Assembly: GCA_039513195.1 (NCBI GenBank)
Contig: JBCCRM010000013.1
Coordinates: 62,001 to 126,000, forward strand
Length of the DNA: 64,000 nucleotides
Direction of reading: 5' to 3'
Source: Thermohalobaculum sp039513195
Lineage (GTDB): Bacteria; Pseudomonadota; Alphaproteobacteria; Rhodobacterales; Rhodobacteraceae
Each line of letters opens with the position of its first letter. Positions within the stretch are counted from its first letter, which is position 1. The notes below the pieces were generated by a model. The model saw only the letters and a program-made list of their open reading frames with translations. It had not been told where the DNA came from and made no database searches. The translations under genes and the position numbers were made by a program. This document shows positions 42,421 to 52,100 of this stretch, piece by piece.

Positions 42421-43724
42421 GCGACCCAGGGACCATCGCGATCCTCCTGTTCGCCGCCATGGCGCTGATGTTGGCGAGCGGAATTTGGGTCGCCGTTAGC
42501 CTAACCGCCGTCGGCTTCATTGCGCTGGAGTTCTTCTCCGCAGCCCCGGCAGGATCGCTGCTGGCAAGCACGGTTTGGGATTCAAGCTGGAACTGGGCCC
42601 TCACAGCGCTGCCGCTCTTCATCTGGATGGGGGAGATCCTGTTCCGAACCCGGCTGTCCGAGGACATGTTCCACGGGATCAGCCCGGTGGTCGGCCGGCT
42701 CCCCGGCGGTCTTCTGCATGTCAATGTGCTCGGCTGCGGCGTCATGGCGGCGGTCGCGGGGTCGAGCGCGGTGACCTGCGCCACGGTCGGTCGCATGAGT
42801 GTGCCGGAGCTGAAGCGCCGCGGCTATGACGAGCGGCTGACCATCGGCACCCTGGCTGGGTCCGGCACCTTGGGCCTTTTGATCCCGCCCTCGATCATGC
42901 TGATCGTCTATGGAGTGATCGCCCAGCAATCGATCTCACGGCTGTTCATCGCCGGCGTCGTGCCCGGGCTGATGCTGGTCGGTCTCTTCATGAGCTATGT
43001 GGCGCTGCGGGCCTCACTGAACCCAAGCTTAGCACCGCTGGAGACCGAGCGGTTAAGCCTTCGCGAGAAGCTGAGCCGCGCCAAGCTGCTAATCCCAGTG
43101 GTGTTGCTGATCTTCGTGGTGATCGGCTCGATCTATGGCGGCTTCGCCACCCCCACCGAGGCGGCGACCATGGGCGTTGTCGGCGCGCTCGGCCTAGCCG
43201 CGTGGTCGCGAAGCCTGACGCCGGCCTCCTTCCTGGATGCGCTAATGGGGGCGGTGCGCACCTCGACCATGATCGCGTTTATCTTGGCCGGTGCGGCGTT
43301 TCTCTCGATCGCCATGGGCTTCACCGGGGTGCCGCGGGTCATCGCCGCCGAGGTCGAATCCTGGAACCTCAACAGCTACCAACTGCTGGCGGTGCTGACG
43401 CTGCTCTACATCCTGCTCGGCTGTTTCCTGGACGGCGTATCGATGATGGTGCTGACCGCCAGCGTGGTCTTGCCGATGGTGAAGGCGGCCGGGATCGACC
43501 TCCTCTGGTTCGGGATCTTCACGGTTCTGGTGGTGGAGATGGCGCAGATCACGCCGCCGGTCGGCTTCAACCTCTTCGTCCTGCAATCGCTCACCGGGCG
43601 AGACATCCTGCAGGTGACGCGGGCCTCGCTGCCGTTCTTCCTGCTGATGCTGCTGGGTATCGTGATCATCGTGGTGTTTCCGCAGATCGTCCTGGCGCCG
43701 GTCCAGTTGATGATCGCGCGGTAG
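42417..43724 (+). CDS. dctM: TRAP transporter large permease
   Basis: Sodium-driven transport channel of 435 residues with about twelve hydrophobic segments. DctM hallmarks are visible: GTLAGSGTLGLLIPPSIMLI (residues about 142-161), PTEAATMGVVGAL, and near the end ITPPVGFNLFVLQSLTG. Translation starts at a GTG inside the dctQ stop. The gene ends the rightward TRAP operon; the hyuB gene comes towards it from the right with a RIME-like repeat in between. Confidence 0.95.
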   Translation: MSDPGTIAILLFAAMALMLASGIWVAVSLTAVGFIALEFFSAAPAGSLLASTVWDSSWNWALTALPLFIWMGEILFRTRLSEDMFHGISPVVGRLPGGLLHVNVLGCGVMAAVAGSSAVTCATVGRMSVPELKRRGYDERLTIGTLAGSGTLGLLIPPSIMLIVYGVIAQQSISRLFIAGVVPGLMLVGLFMSYVALRASLNPSLAPLETERLSLREKLSRAKLLIPVVLLIFVVIGSIYGGFATPTEAATMGVVGALGLAAWSRSLTPASFLDALMGAVRTSTMIAFILAGAAFLSIAMGFTGVPRVIAAEVESWNLNSYQLLAVLTLLYILLGCFLDGVSMMVLTASVVLPMVKAAGIDLLWFGIFTVLVVEMAQITPPVGFNLFVLQSLTGRDILQVTRASLPFFLLMLLGIVIIVVFPQIVLAPVQLMIAR

Positions 43725-43755
43725 AGTACCGCTGCGGGTCGCCGGATCTGGTTGT

Positions 43756-43861
43756 CTAGAGCACTTTCCAGCCAATCTGAGTCAGATTGGCGTCGCGAAA
43801 ATGCGTCAAAACAATATCTTAGAGCGCGAGAACCGATGCAATCAGGTCGGAAAGCGCTCTA
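43756..43861 (-). repeat. RIME-like palindromic repeat, copy 3 (complete, inverted)
   Basis: Reverse complement is nearly identical to copy 1 at 3669-3772: GAGCGCTTTCCGACC, TGCATCGGTTCTCGCGCTCT, and a perfect GCCAATCTGACTCAGATTGGC hairpin region (43773-43793). It occupies the gap between dctM and hyuB, a typical location between converging genes. Confidence 0.8.
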
Positions 43862-43981
43862 AAGCGTGGGCAGAGGCCCCTCGCCTCTGGTATGTTAGGA
43901 CAGGAGAACCGCCGGGGGATCCAGCTCGGTCCAGCGCGACTATGTGGCACCCCGCGATGCCAGAACCTGCCAATGCGCGGT

Positions 43982-45646
43982 TTATCCGCCGCCATAGACC
44001 TTTCGCGCGACCTCCGGCGAGACCAGCTCTTCCTCGACATCGGCCTCGACCCGGGCAGGCGCCCGCTCCGCCGGCGCTCCGATCCCACCGCCCCCAGGCG
44101 TGAGGACCACAAGCCGCTCGCCCGGGGGCACCGTCTGGAAGCCCTTGCCCCGGAACACGGTACCCGATGCCAGGCCAACATAACCGGCGGCACCATCCGA
44201 CCCGCCATCCCGCCCGCGGGCCGGGTGGTCGATCCGATCATAGGCGGCGAGCAGCTCGAAGGGCTCGCCGATCCGGCTCTCCACCTCGATGGTCTGGCCC
44301 AGCCCACCACGCGTGCGTCCGGCGCCCCCGGAGTCTGCCCGAAGCTCCTTTCGCCAAAAGACCAGCGGCGTGACAGCCTCCGCGATCTCCACCGGCGTGC
44401 CCTTGACGCCCGACGGATAGGCCGTCGCCGACAGCCCGTCGAGGCCGGGCCGAGCACCGGTACCGCCATTCGAGGTGACCGCCATAGTGAAGCCATAGTT
44501 CCCGCCATCCCGTGCCGCAACACCCCGGACATTGAGGTTCCAGAGGCAGGACGTCCCCTCTGCCGGCGTGCGATCCGGCGCCACTTGGCGCAGCGCGCCA
44601 AAGACCACATCCGGCAGCATCTGCCCGATCACATGGCGCGAGGCGACCGGCGCGGGCTTGACAGCATTGACTATGCACCCTGCCGGCCCCGTCACGGTAA
44701 AGGGCGCGAGGGAGCCCGCATTGTTCGGCACGCTGGGCGCAATCGCACAGCCGAGCCCGAAGACGGTATAGGCGGTGGTGTAGGACAGGGGCACATTGAT
44801 GCCACGCTTCGCCTGGGGCGAGGTGCCGGTATAGTCGACCAGCACACCCTCGTCGGTCACGGTCAGCGACAGGGCGAGCGTCACAGGCGCCTCGTAGCCG
44901 TCGACCACCATCTCGCTCTGCCAGGTGCCTTTCGGCAACGTCGCCACCTCCGCCAGCACGGCCTCCCGCGAGCGCGACAGGATATGCTCGGCCAGCCCGT
45001 CCAGATCCGAGAGGCCGAACTCCGCCATCATCTCGGAGAGCCGCTTCACGCCCACATCGTTACAGGCGGCGAGGGAGTAGACATCGCCCTCCGTGTCGAT
45101 CGGCAGGCGCGTGTTGGCCCGGATCATGGCGAGCAATGTCTCGTTCAGGACACCGCCCTCGGCGAGCTTGAGGAAGGGGATATAAAGCCCCTCCATGAAA
45201 ACATCTGTCGCGTCGGGGCCGAAGCCAATCCCGCCGATATCCATCAGATGCGAGGTGCAGGAAAAGAGGCCGACCAGTCGCCCCTGATGGAAGGCCGGGG
45301 TGGTCAGGACGAAGTCGTTCAGATGCCCCGTGCCCATCCAGGGATCGTTGGTGATGTAGATGTCGCCGGGCCGCATGGTCTTGCACGGAAAGTGGTCGAT
45401 GAAATGCTTCACCGACTCAGCCATCGAGTTCACATGCCCAGGCGTCCCGGTAACAGCCTGGGCGAGCATCCGGCCCTGGGTGTCGAACACACCGGCGGAG
45501 AGATCGCCGCATTCTCGCACAATCGGGCTGAACGCGGTGCGGAGCAGCACTTGCGCCTGCTCTTCGACCACGGCGATCAGGCGCGACCACATGATCTGCA
45601 GGTCCAGTGGCGAGAGATCGGATGACGGCGCAGCGGTGTCGGGCAT
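43982..45646 (-). CDS. hyuB: Hydantoinase/oxoprolinase B subunit
   Basis: Partner subunit of an ATP-dependent cyclic-amide hydrolase (N-methylhydantoinase, 5-oxoprolinase or acetone carboxylase superfamily), 554 residues. Diagnostic stretches are MRPGDIYITNDPWMGTGHLN, then SCTSHLMDIGGIGFG, and the glycine-rich C-terminal GGGGIGAPAERAPARVEADV. It follows hyuA by two bases in the same orientation, as the two always work together. Which ring is opened (hydantoin, N-methylhydantoin, oxoproline) cannot be read from sequence, and similarity alone often misleads here. Context with an M20 amidohydrolase favours a hydantoin-like ring. Confidence 0.92.
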   Translation of the reverse strand: MPDTAAPSSDLSPLDLQIMWSRLIAVVEEQAQVLLRTAFSPIVRECGDLSAGVFDTQGRMLAQAVTGTPGHVNSMAESVKHFIDHFPCKTMRPGDIYITNDPWMGTGHLNDFVLTTPAFHQGRLVGLFSCTSHLMDIGGIGFGPDATDVFMEGLYIPFLKLAEGGVLNETLLAMIRANTRLPIDTEGDVYSLAACNDVGVKRLSEMMAEFGLSDLDGLAEHILSRSREAVLAEVATLPKGTWQSEMVVDGYEAPVTLALSLTVTDEGVLVDYTGTSPQAKRGINVPLSYTTAYTVFGLGCAIAPSVPNNAGSLAPFTVTGPAGCIVNAVKPAPVASRHVIGQMLPDVVFGALRQVAPDRTPAEGTSCLWNLNVRGVAARDGGNYGFTMAVTSNGGTGARPGLDGLSATAYPSGVKGTPVEIAEAVTPLVFWRKELRADSGGAGRTRGGLGQTIEVESRIGEPFELLAAYDRIDHPARGRDGGSDGAAGYVGLASGTVFRGKGFQTVPPGERLVVLTPGGGGIGAPAERAPARVEADVEEELVSPEVARKVYGGG

Positions 45647-45648
45647 GG

Positions 45649-47748
45649 CTAACCGGGCTCCTCGGCGGGGTGCGGGCGGCGGGTCAGGGTAAGCGCGCCG
45701 AGGCCGTCAACCGACGCCTGGAAGGACCCGGTCACGTAGGTCGACGTCGCGTCTTCCAGGATCAGCGCCGGGCCGGACAGCGTCGCCCCCGGGGCCAAGG
45801 TGGCCCGCTCATAGGTCGGAACCTTCCGCCAGGCGCGGGCGGCGGCGTCGAAGACCTGCCGGGCACCGTTCGGCGCTGGCGCCGTGGTCGCTGCGACGGC
45901 CGGCGGTGCTTCAGGCCGCGGCACTGCTGCGCCGACCGATACCGACCAGCTGAGGATCTCGATGGCCGCGTCGGGGATGTGCCGCTCGAAAAGCTGGCGG
46001 TAGGCATCCTCGAAACGGATGCGCAGGTCTACGGCATCGGCTGCCGTCAAGGTCCGCAGCGGCAGCCCGACGCGGATTTCATGCCCTTGCCCGGCATAGC
46101 GCATGAAAGCCGCTCGCTGTTCTTGCAGCGCGCCATCGGCGCCCGCGGCCAGATCGCTGGTCTCGCGGTTCATCTCCGCCAAAAGCGCATTCGCGCCCGC
46201 TGGATCGAAGGCGTCGAGGCGCATGTAGCGGCTGCGCAGCGTCTCGTAGGCGACGGGTGCGCGCAGGAACCCAACCGCCGAGCCGACGCCTGCATCCGCG
46301 GGCACAATCACGCGGTCGACGCCCAGCTTCTCTGCCGCCCGGGCGGCATGGAGCGGTGCGGCACCCCCGAACGCGATCAGCGTGTGGTCCTTTAGCGTCG
46401 CACCCCGCTCGACCGCATGAACCCGCGCGGCGTTCGACATCTTCTCGTCGACCATCTCGGCCACGCCGAGGGCGCCCATCTCCGGCGGCAGGCCAAGCGG
46501 CTCGGCCACATCCCGCCGGATCGCCTCGCCCGCCGCATCGGGGTTCAGCGGGAATGTGCCACCGGCAAACCGCTCCGGCGCAATACGCCCCAGGGCGACA
46601 TCGGCGTCGGTGACCGTGGGCAGCGTGCCGCCGCGGTCATAGCAAACCGGGCCGGGTTCGGAGCCGGCGCTTTTCGGGCCGACCGCGATGGACCGGGTCT
46701 CGTCGATCCGCGCGATGGAGCCGCCGCCCGCACCGATTTCGATCATCTCGATAACCGGGATCCTGATCGGCAAACCGCTGCCCTTCAGGAACCGCGCGGA
46801 TCGATCGACCTCGAAGGTGCGGGCGGAAAGGGGGCTGCCATCCTCGATCAGGCATATCTTTGCAGTCGTGCCGCCCATATCGAAGGAGAGGACCCGGTCT
46901 TCGCCGCAGGCCGCCGCAATATCGGCGGCAAGGATCGCGCCCCCTGCCGGGCCCGACTCCACAAGGCGTACCGGGAAGCGACACGCGGCATCGACACTGC
47001 AGAGCGACCCGCCGGAGGTCATCAGCCGCAGCGGCGCCCCGCAGCCGCGGGCGGTCAGGGCCGCCGCCAACCGTCGGAGGTAACCGGCCATGAGCGGCTG
47101 CACATAGGCATTGGCAACCGTGGTCGATGTGCGCTCGTACTCGCGGATCTCCGGGCAGACCTCGGATGAGAGTGAGACGGGCAGCTCCGGCAGCGCCTCG
47201 GCAATGATCTCCCTGGCGCGGATCTCATGGGCGGGGTTTGCATAGGCGTGGAGAAAGGCAATCGCCAGGGACTGCGCGCCCGCATCGGCCGCCCGCATAG
47301 CCGCCTCCCGCACCGCGTCTTCGTCGAGAGGCAACAGCACGCCACCCGTCACATCGATCCGCTCCGGCACCGTGAAGCGGCGCGCGCGCGGCACCAAGGG
47401 CGGCTTCTTTTCCAGGTTTAGATCGTACTGGTCGTAGCGCCCCTCATCTGCGATCGCGATTACATCGCGGAAACCGTCGGTCGCGATAAGGGCGGTCACC
47501 GCGCCCTTACGCTCGATGATCGCATTGGTCGCAAGCGTTGTCCCGTGGACGAAGAAGTCGATCTCGCCAAAGGCCGCCCCCAGCGAACCGAGTGCCTGCT
47601 CGACGCCCGCCAGAAGCGCTTCCTCTGGGGCACCAGGGGTGCTCAGCACCTTTGCGGAGGCCCGCGCCTCCCCACACTCGGCCACCACATCCGTGAAGGT
47701 GCCGCCGATATCGACGGCCATGCCGAGTTTTCCATCCGAAGCGCCCAT
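45649..47748 (-). CDS. hyuA: Hydantoinase/oxoprolinase A subunit
   Basis: ATP-binding subunit of 699 residues with the actin/hexokinase-like fold: phosphate-1 loop MAVDIGGTFTDVVAE at the N-terminus, GTTLATNAIIERKGAVTALI, and phosphate-2 loop LSFDMGGTTAKICLI. It would activate the cyclic amide by phosphorylation so that HyuB can complete ring opening. The ATG at 47748 starts just ahead of the phosphate loop, where this family normally begins; the frame extends upstream to 47784 without support. It is divergent from the M20 hydrolase gene across about 170 bases. Confidence 0.92.
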   Translation of the reverse strand: MGASDGKLGMAVDIGGTFTDVVAECGEARASAKVLSTPGAPEEALLAGVEQALGSLGAAFGEIDFFVHGTTLATNAIIERKGAVTALIATDGFRDVIAIADEGRYDQYDLNLEKKPPLVPRARRFTVPERIDVTGGVLLPLDEDAVREAAMRAADAGAQSLAIAFLHAYANPAHEIRAREIIAEALPELPVSLSSEVCPEIREYERTSTTVANAYVQPLMAGYLRRLAAALTARGCGAPLRLMTSGGSLCSVDAACRFPVRLVESGPAGGAILAADIAAACGEDRVLSFDMGGTTAKICLIEDGSPLSARTFEVDRSARFLKGSGLPIRIPVIEMIEIGAGGGSIARIDETRSIAVGPKSAGSEPGPVCYDRGGTLPTVTDADVALGRIAPERFAGGTFPLNPDAAGEAIRRDVAEPLGLPPEMGALGVAEMVDEKMSNAARVHAVERGATLKDHTLIAFGGAAPLHAARAAEKLGVDRVIVPADAGVGSAVGFLRAPVAYETLRSRYMRLDAFDPAGANALLAEMNRETSDLAAGADGALQEQRAAFMRYAGQGHEIRVGLPLRTLTAADAVDLRIRFEDAYRQLFERHIPDAAIEILSWSVSVGAAVPRPEAPPAVAATTAPAPNGARQVFDAAARAWRKVPTYERATLAPGATLSGPALILEDATSTYVTGSFQASVDGLGALTLTRRPHPAEEPG

Positions 47749-47920
47749 GAGCCAGACGCTGCCCAGCCTGTCGGGCAGATGCAAGCGATTTCAACACAAT
47801 GCCACCGATGCCCGTTTCTTCATCGGCAGCGCGCCTGAAAAGCGGGCGTCCCTTGCGGAGACGCCGTTTTCTGTGACAGCGTCTGCGGCGTAATCCGATC
47901 TTCAGCAAGGACAGCATGCA

Positions 47921-49150
47921 ATGGCGCAGGCCAATCCGGACCGGGTCCTCCGCGACCTCTATGCGTTGCGGGAGGTCGGCCGCTACAAAACCGGCGTGCA
48001 CCGACCGACCCTGTCGGCGGAGGATCTTCAGACCCGCCATTGGCTGGCCAAAGAACTGCGCGCAATCGGGCATGCGGCACAGATCGACGGGATCGCCAAT
48101 GTGATTGGCCGCGCGCCGGGATCGGGGCCCAAGATCCTCGCCGGTTCGCATATCGAGAGCCAGAACTATGCCGGCTGGCTCGATGGCGCCCTCGGTGTCG
48201 TCTATGCGCTGGAGGCCGCGCGCGCAGTCGCCGAGGACTCAGCGCTGACCGCCGCAGGGGCCGGCGTCGACGTGATCGCCTTCGCCGACGAGGAGGGACA
48301 TTTCGGCCATTTCTTCGGCAGCTACTCCTTCGTCGGCGCGTTGGCGGAGGAGACGATCGACGCCGCTACCGACCGCACCGATGGCCGCCGCCTCAGGCAT
48401 GCGCTGGCGGAGGCGGGGCTCGGCGACACGCCCCGCGCCCGGATGGAGCAGGGCCGCTGCCGCGCGTTCCTGGAGGCGCATATCGAACAGGGCGACAGCC
48501 TAGAGGCGGCGGGGCTGACGATCGGCGTCGTCACCAGCATCGTCGCGATTTGGCAGTACCGGGTGGTTGTGGAGGGCGTGCAGAACCATGCCGGCACCAC
48601 CAGCATGGCGCGCCGCAAGGACGCGGGCGCCGCGCTGCGGCGGATTTGCGCGCGGATCGAGGAAGCCTTTCCGCAGGCCGCCGGTCCGGCCAGTGTCTGG
48701 ACGGTGGGGCGCATCACCCTCGACCCCGGCGCGCCGAGCATTGTGCCGGGACGGGCGGAGATGCTGTTCCAGCTCCGCGATTCCGACCCGGCGGTTCTCG
48801 ACCGTTTGCACGCCCTCTTGGCCGAGTTGGTGGCGGAGGAGGATCGCACTGGGCCCTGCACCGCGCGGGTCGAAACACTGGGCCAAAGCACGCCCGCCCA
48901 TATGGATGCCGCCGTGCAGGCGGCCATCGAGGCAGCGGCCGAGCAGCACGCACCCGGGCGCCATTTGCGAATGCCGAGCGGCGCGGGCCATGACGCACAG
49001 AACCTCGCGCCACATCTGCCGACCGGCATGCTCTTCGTGCCCAGCATCGGCGGCATCAGCCATCATTGGACTGAGAACACCGCCGACGACGACATCGCAA
49101 CAGGCGCAACCGTGTTCGTGGACGCTGTCGACCGTCTGCTGAAAGCCTGA
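47921..49150 (+). CDS. M20-family Zn-dependent amidohydrolase (allantoate/N-carbamoyl type)
   Basis: Metal-dependent amidase of 409 residues in the allantoate amidohydrolase / N-carbamoyl-L-amino-acid hydrolase / beta-ureidopropionase group. Metal-site landmarks: His77 in AGSHIESQN, Asp88 in GWLDGALGV, the DEEGHFGH stretch, EAHIEQGDSLE, and the C-terminal GISHHWTENT. The dimerisation-domain motif VEGVQNHAGTTSMARRKDAG is present. The usual H-x-Asp motif is H-x-Glu here (Glu79). It could cleave the N-carbamoyl product of HyuAB, or supply the allantoate step missing from the cluster at 6772-17181; the two cannot be separated by reading. Confidence 0.88.
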   Translation: MAQANPDRVLRDLYALREVGRYKTGVHRPTLSAEDLQTRHWLAKELRAIGHAAQIDGIANVIGRAPGSGPKILAGSHIESQNYAGWLDGALGVVYALEAARAVAEDSALTAAGAGVDVIAFADEEGHFGHFFGSYSFVGALAEETIDAATDRTDGRRLRHALAEAGLGDTPRARMEQGRCRAFLEAHIEQGDSLEAAGLTIGVVTSIVAIWQYRVVVEGVQNHAGTTSMARRKDAGAALRRICARIEEAFPQAAGPASVWTVGRITLDPGAPSIVPGRAEMLFQLRDSDPAVLDRLHALLAELVAEEDRTGPCTARVETLGQSTPAHMDAAVQAAIEAAAEQHAPGRHLRMPSGAGHDAQNLAPHLPTGMLFVPSIGGISHHWTENTADDDIATGATVFVDAVDRLLKA

Positions 49151-49199
49151 TCTGCAGGCCAGTGTCGGCATCGGCTGCCAAGTCCCGGCTGCGGACTGG

Positions 49200-52100
49200 C
49201 TAAAGCAGCATGTCCCATGCCTCCTCGACCGGGGACAGGTCACCCATGCCCACCAGCTCTGGTGCCGGTAGATCACCCGCATGCGGCCGGACACGTTGCG
49301 CTGCGATCAGATCGTCCGCAGCGCCCGCGGCATCGGCCTCGATCCGGGTGAAGCTGACATCCATCAGGTTAAAGTCGGAACTGTCAGTCCCCACGCCGCC
49401 CTGAGTCCGGAAACCCTTGGCGCCATGGCCGAAATGGGTCGCCTCGATCTCGAGGCGGGCAATCGGCTCGTCGACCGAGATCTCATGGGCCAGCCTGATC
49501 TTGGCTCTGCCCGACACGCCGGAAAGATCGGTGATGGTCTGATCAGGGCCGATCAGACCGGTCTCCATCTCTTGGCCCGCCGCACCGAAGGCGGTCCATT
49601 TACCGGTCTCCGGCGTGCCGCCGGACTCGGTCAGGCCAAGCTGGCCGATGCCGATTTCGACATTCGTTACCAGGCCGCCGAAATCGACAATCAGCACCTC
49701 GGACGCGGCGTCGTCGGGGTCGCGCCGACCGCCCAAATCCACATTGTCGATTTGCGACCAGCGGCTGTTCGGGCCAGCGACGCCGAGGCCGATATTGACG
49801 AACTGCGTGTCCAGGACGACTTGGCCCGCCCCGCCGCCGGGCGACAGCGCCGAGACGGTCACCCCGGCGCCCCAGTCTTGGGTCCCATCGCCATTGTCGC
49901 TGAGCGGATCGTCCTCGGCGGAAAGCGTGATAGCATCGCCCAGCGCAGGCAAAGGATCCGTCTCGGGTTCGGGCTGCGGATCGGGCGCAGGCTCTGCCGG
50001 ACCCGCGGGCGCGATCGAGAACCGGTCGATATCGATGATCGACTTTTCACTGCCCACGAACACGAAGTAGAGGTCCTGGCTGCCGGAAAGCGGCCCGAGA
50101 TCGACCGTTGCCGTCTGATAGGCCGTCCACCCGCCGGTGCCCGCCGTTGCGAAGGACGCCAACAGCGGACCGACCGGCGCACCGGTCCGGATCTCGACCG
50201 CGCCGCCCTTGGATCCGGAGGCAAAGGTGAGCGTCAAGGCATGCATCATTGCTGGTTCGTCGCCGAAATCGACGGCATCGTAGCGCACCCATTCGCCGTC
50301 CCGCGTAGCCCCGATCTGGGTGACAGAGCCTTTTGTGTAGATGCCCACTCCTTGCGTGGCGTCGAAGTCCTCCGCCTCGAAGGTTTGGACATCGCCCTCG
50401 GGCGTGGGTTCAGGGTCAGGGCCTGGATCGGGCATGGGATCCGGATCAGGCGCCGGATCTGGGTCGGGCACAGGCTCCTCGACCGGATCTGGGTCGGGCA
50501 CAGGCGTTGGCTCCGCGGTCGGATCGACTCGGGTATAGGTGACACTCCGCAGCGTGTATTCCGAGCTGTTCCTGCCGCCATTGCCGGAGATCTGGCCGGC
50601 GTCGAAGGGCGTGTCGCCATGGCCGAACTCGGTCGCCTCCAGGACCAGCCGATGCACTGGCTCAGGCGCCGTCACCGCGAACCGATAGCGGCCGTAAGAG
50701 CCCGGGATCAGCCCGTCGAGGCTCGTCTCGGGCCCGATCAGGCCGGTGGCGATCTCGCCACCATCGGCGCCGAGGGCAGTCCATTTCCCGGTCTCGGGAA
50801 GGTTCACCCCGCCGATCTTGGGCCCCTCCTCGCCGCCGAGATGGCCGACCTCGAAAACCAAATCGCGCACCCCGCTGCCAAAATCGACCACCAGGCGCTC
50901 GCTGGCGTCCTGCTCCCGCATGTAGTCGATCTGATAGCCGATGCGGTCGTCCGGACCATCGACGCCGATGCCATCCTCCGGCTCCGGGTTCCCGTTCGGG
51001 TTGGTCTTGCGATACTTGATTTGCGCCGGGTCGCCATAGATGTCGAAGGCCGCGACCGAGACGCCGTCCTCCCAGTCCTGTTCGTCGGTCGTGTTGGCGG
51101 CGAAGGTCCTCTTGCCGACCGTGAGGGTCGTCTCGCCGGCGGGCGGCGCCGGCTCGGGCGCTGGGCCTGGTTCGGGATCCGGTTCCGGAGCCGGATCGGG
51201 CTCAGGATCCGGCATCGGGTCGGGGTCAGGTGTGGGGTCTGGGTCAGGGGCGGGCGGGGCTTCTCCGGCTATCGTCGCAATCTCGAACCAGTCTACATCC
51301 ATGATGGATTTCGCACTGCCGACAAAAACGAAGTAGAGATCCTTCCGCCCACTCAGCGCGCCGAGATCTAGGGAAACCGTCTCATAGCTGCCCCAACCGC
51401 CCGTGTTGCCGGTGTCGTACGAGGCGAGCAGTGGCCCATCCGGCGCATCGGTCCGGATCTGCAGGGTCCCACCCTTCGACCCCGATGACAGCCGCAGCGT
51501 GATCGCCTGATCGGCCGCCGCGTCGGCGCCGAAATCGACGCCGTCATAGCGCACCCATTCGCCATTGCGTGTCGCACCGATCTGCGTGTTGCCCGCCCAG
51601 CCGAAGACACCGACGCCTTCGGTGGCATCGAAGTCTTCCGCCTCGATCCGCTGCACCGCAGGCGGATCCGCAGGTGCCGTGTCCTGCACCGTCGCCGTGA
51701 TCTGCAGCGGCGCGCTGGCCGCGCTGCCGTCCGAAGCGCTGACCGATAGCGTATAGGTGCCGCGATCCGCCGCTTGTGGGTCGAAGACCAGGACATTGCC
51801 GTCGAGGGCAGCGAAGTCCGGTGCCCCTGCGAGCGCGTAGGAGAGCGCGTCGCCATCGGCATCGTCGAACAGATCGTCTAGTGGGATGCGGGTCTCCTCC
51901 CCCTCCTCCGCCGTGACGGCGAGATCCGGGGCGAGCGGGACCGGTGGCGCATTTCCGGGTTCCGGAGCAGGCTCATCGCCGGGGGAAGCGAGCGCGGTGA
52001 TCTTCGCCGCGCTCAGGCGCGTGTCGAAAACCTGCAGACCGGTGACGTCGCCCGTGAACGGATGCACCAGCTCATCGGCCGTCTCGGCAGACGACCCCCA

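Noticed and set aside
43892..45625. Plus-strand open frame of 577 codons opposite hyuB
   Set aside because: hyuB has full-length family similarity; the opposite frame is Arg/His-rich and unrecognisable.
49158..49200. GCCAGT...ACTGGC dyad between the converging M20 and LamG/CBM6 genes
   Set aside because: The loop is over 30 bases and the stem only six; it could be a chance match.
49281..51371. Plus-strand open frame of 696 codons opposite the LamG/CBM6 gene
   Set aside because: It is antisense to a gene with clear domains, has Arg/Gly-rich composition without motifs, and such long shadow frames are expected in GC-rich DNA.
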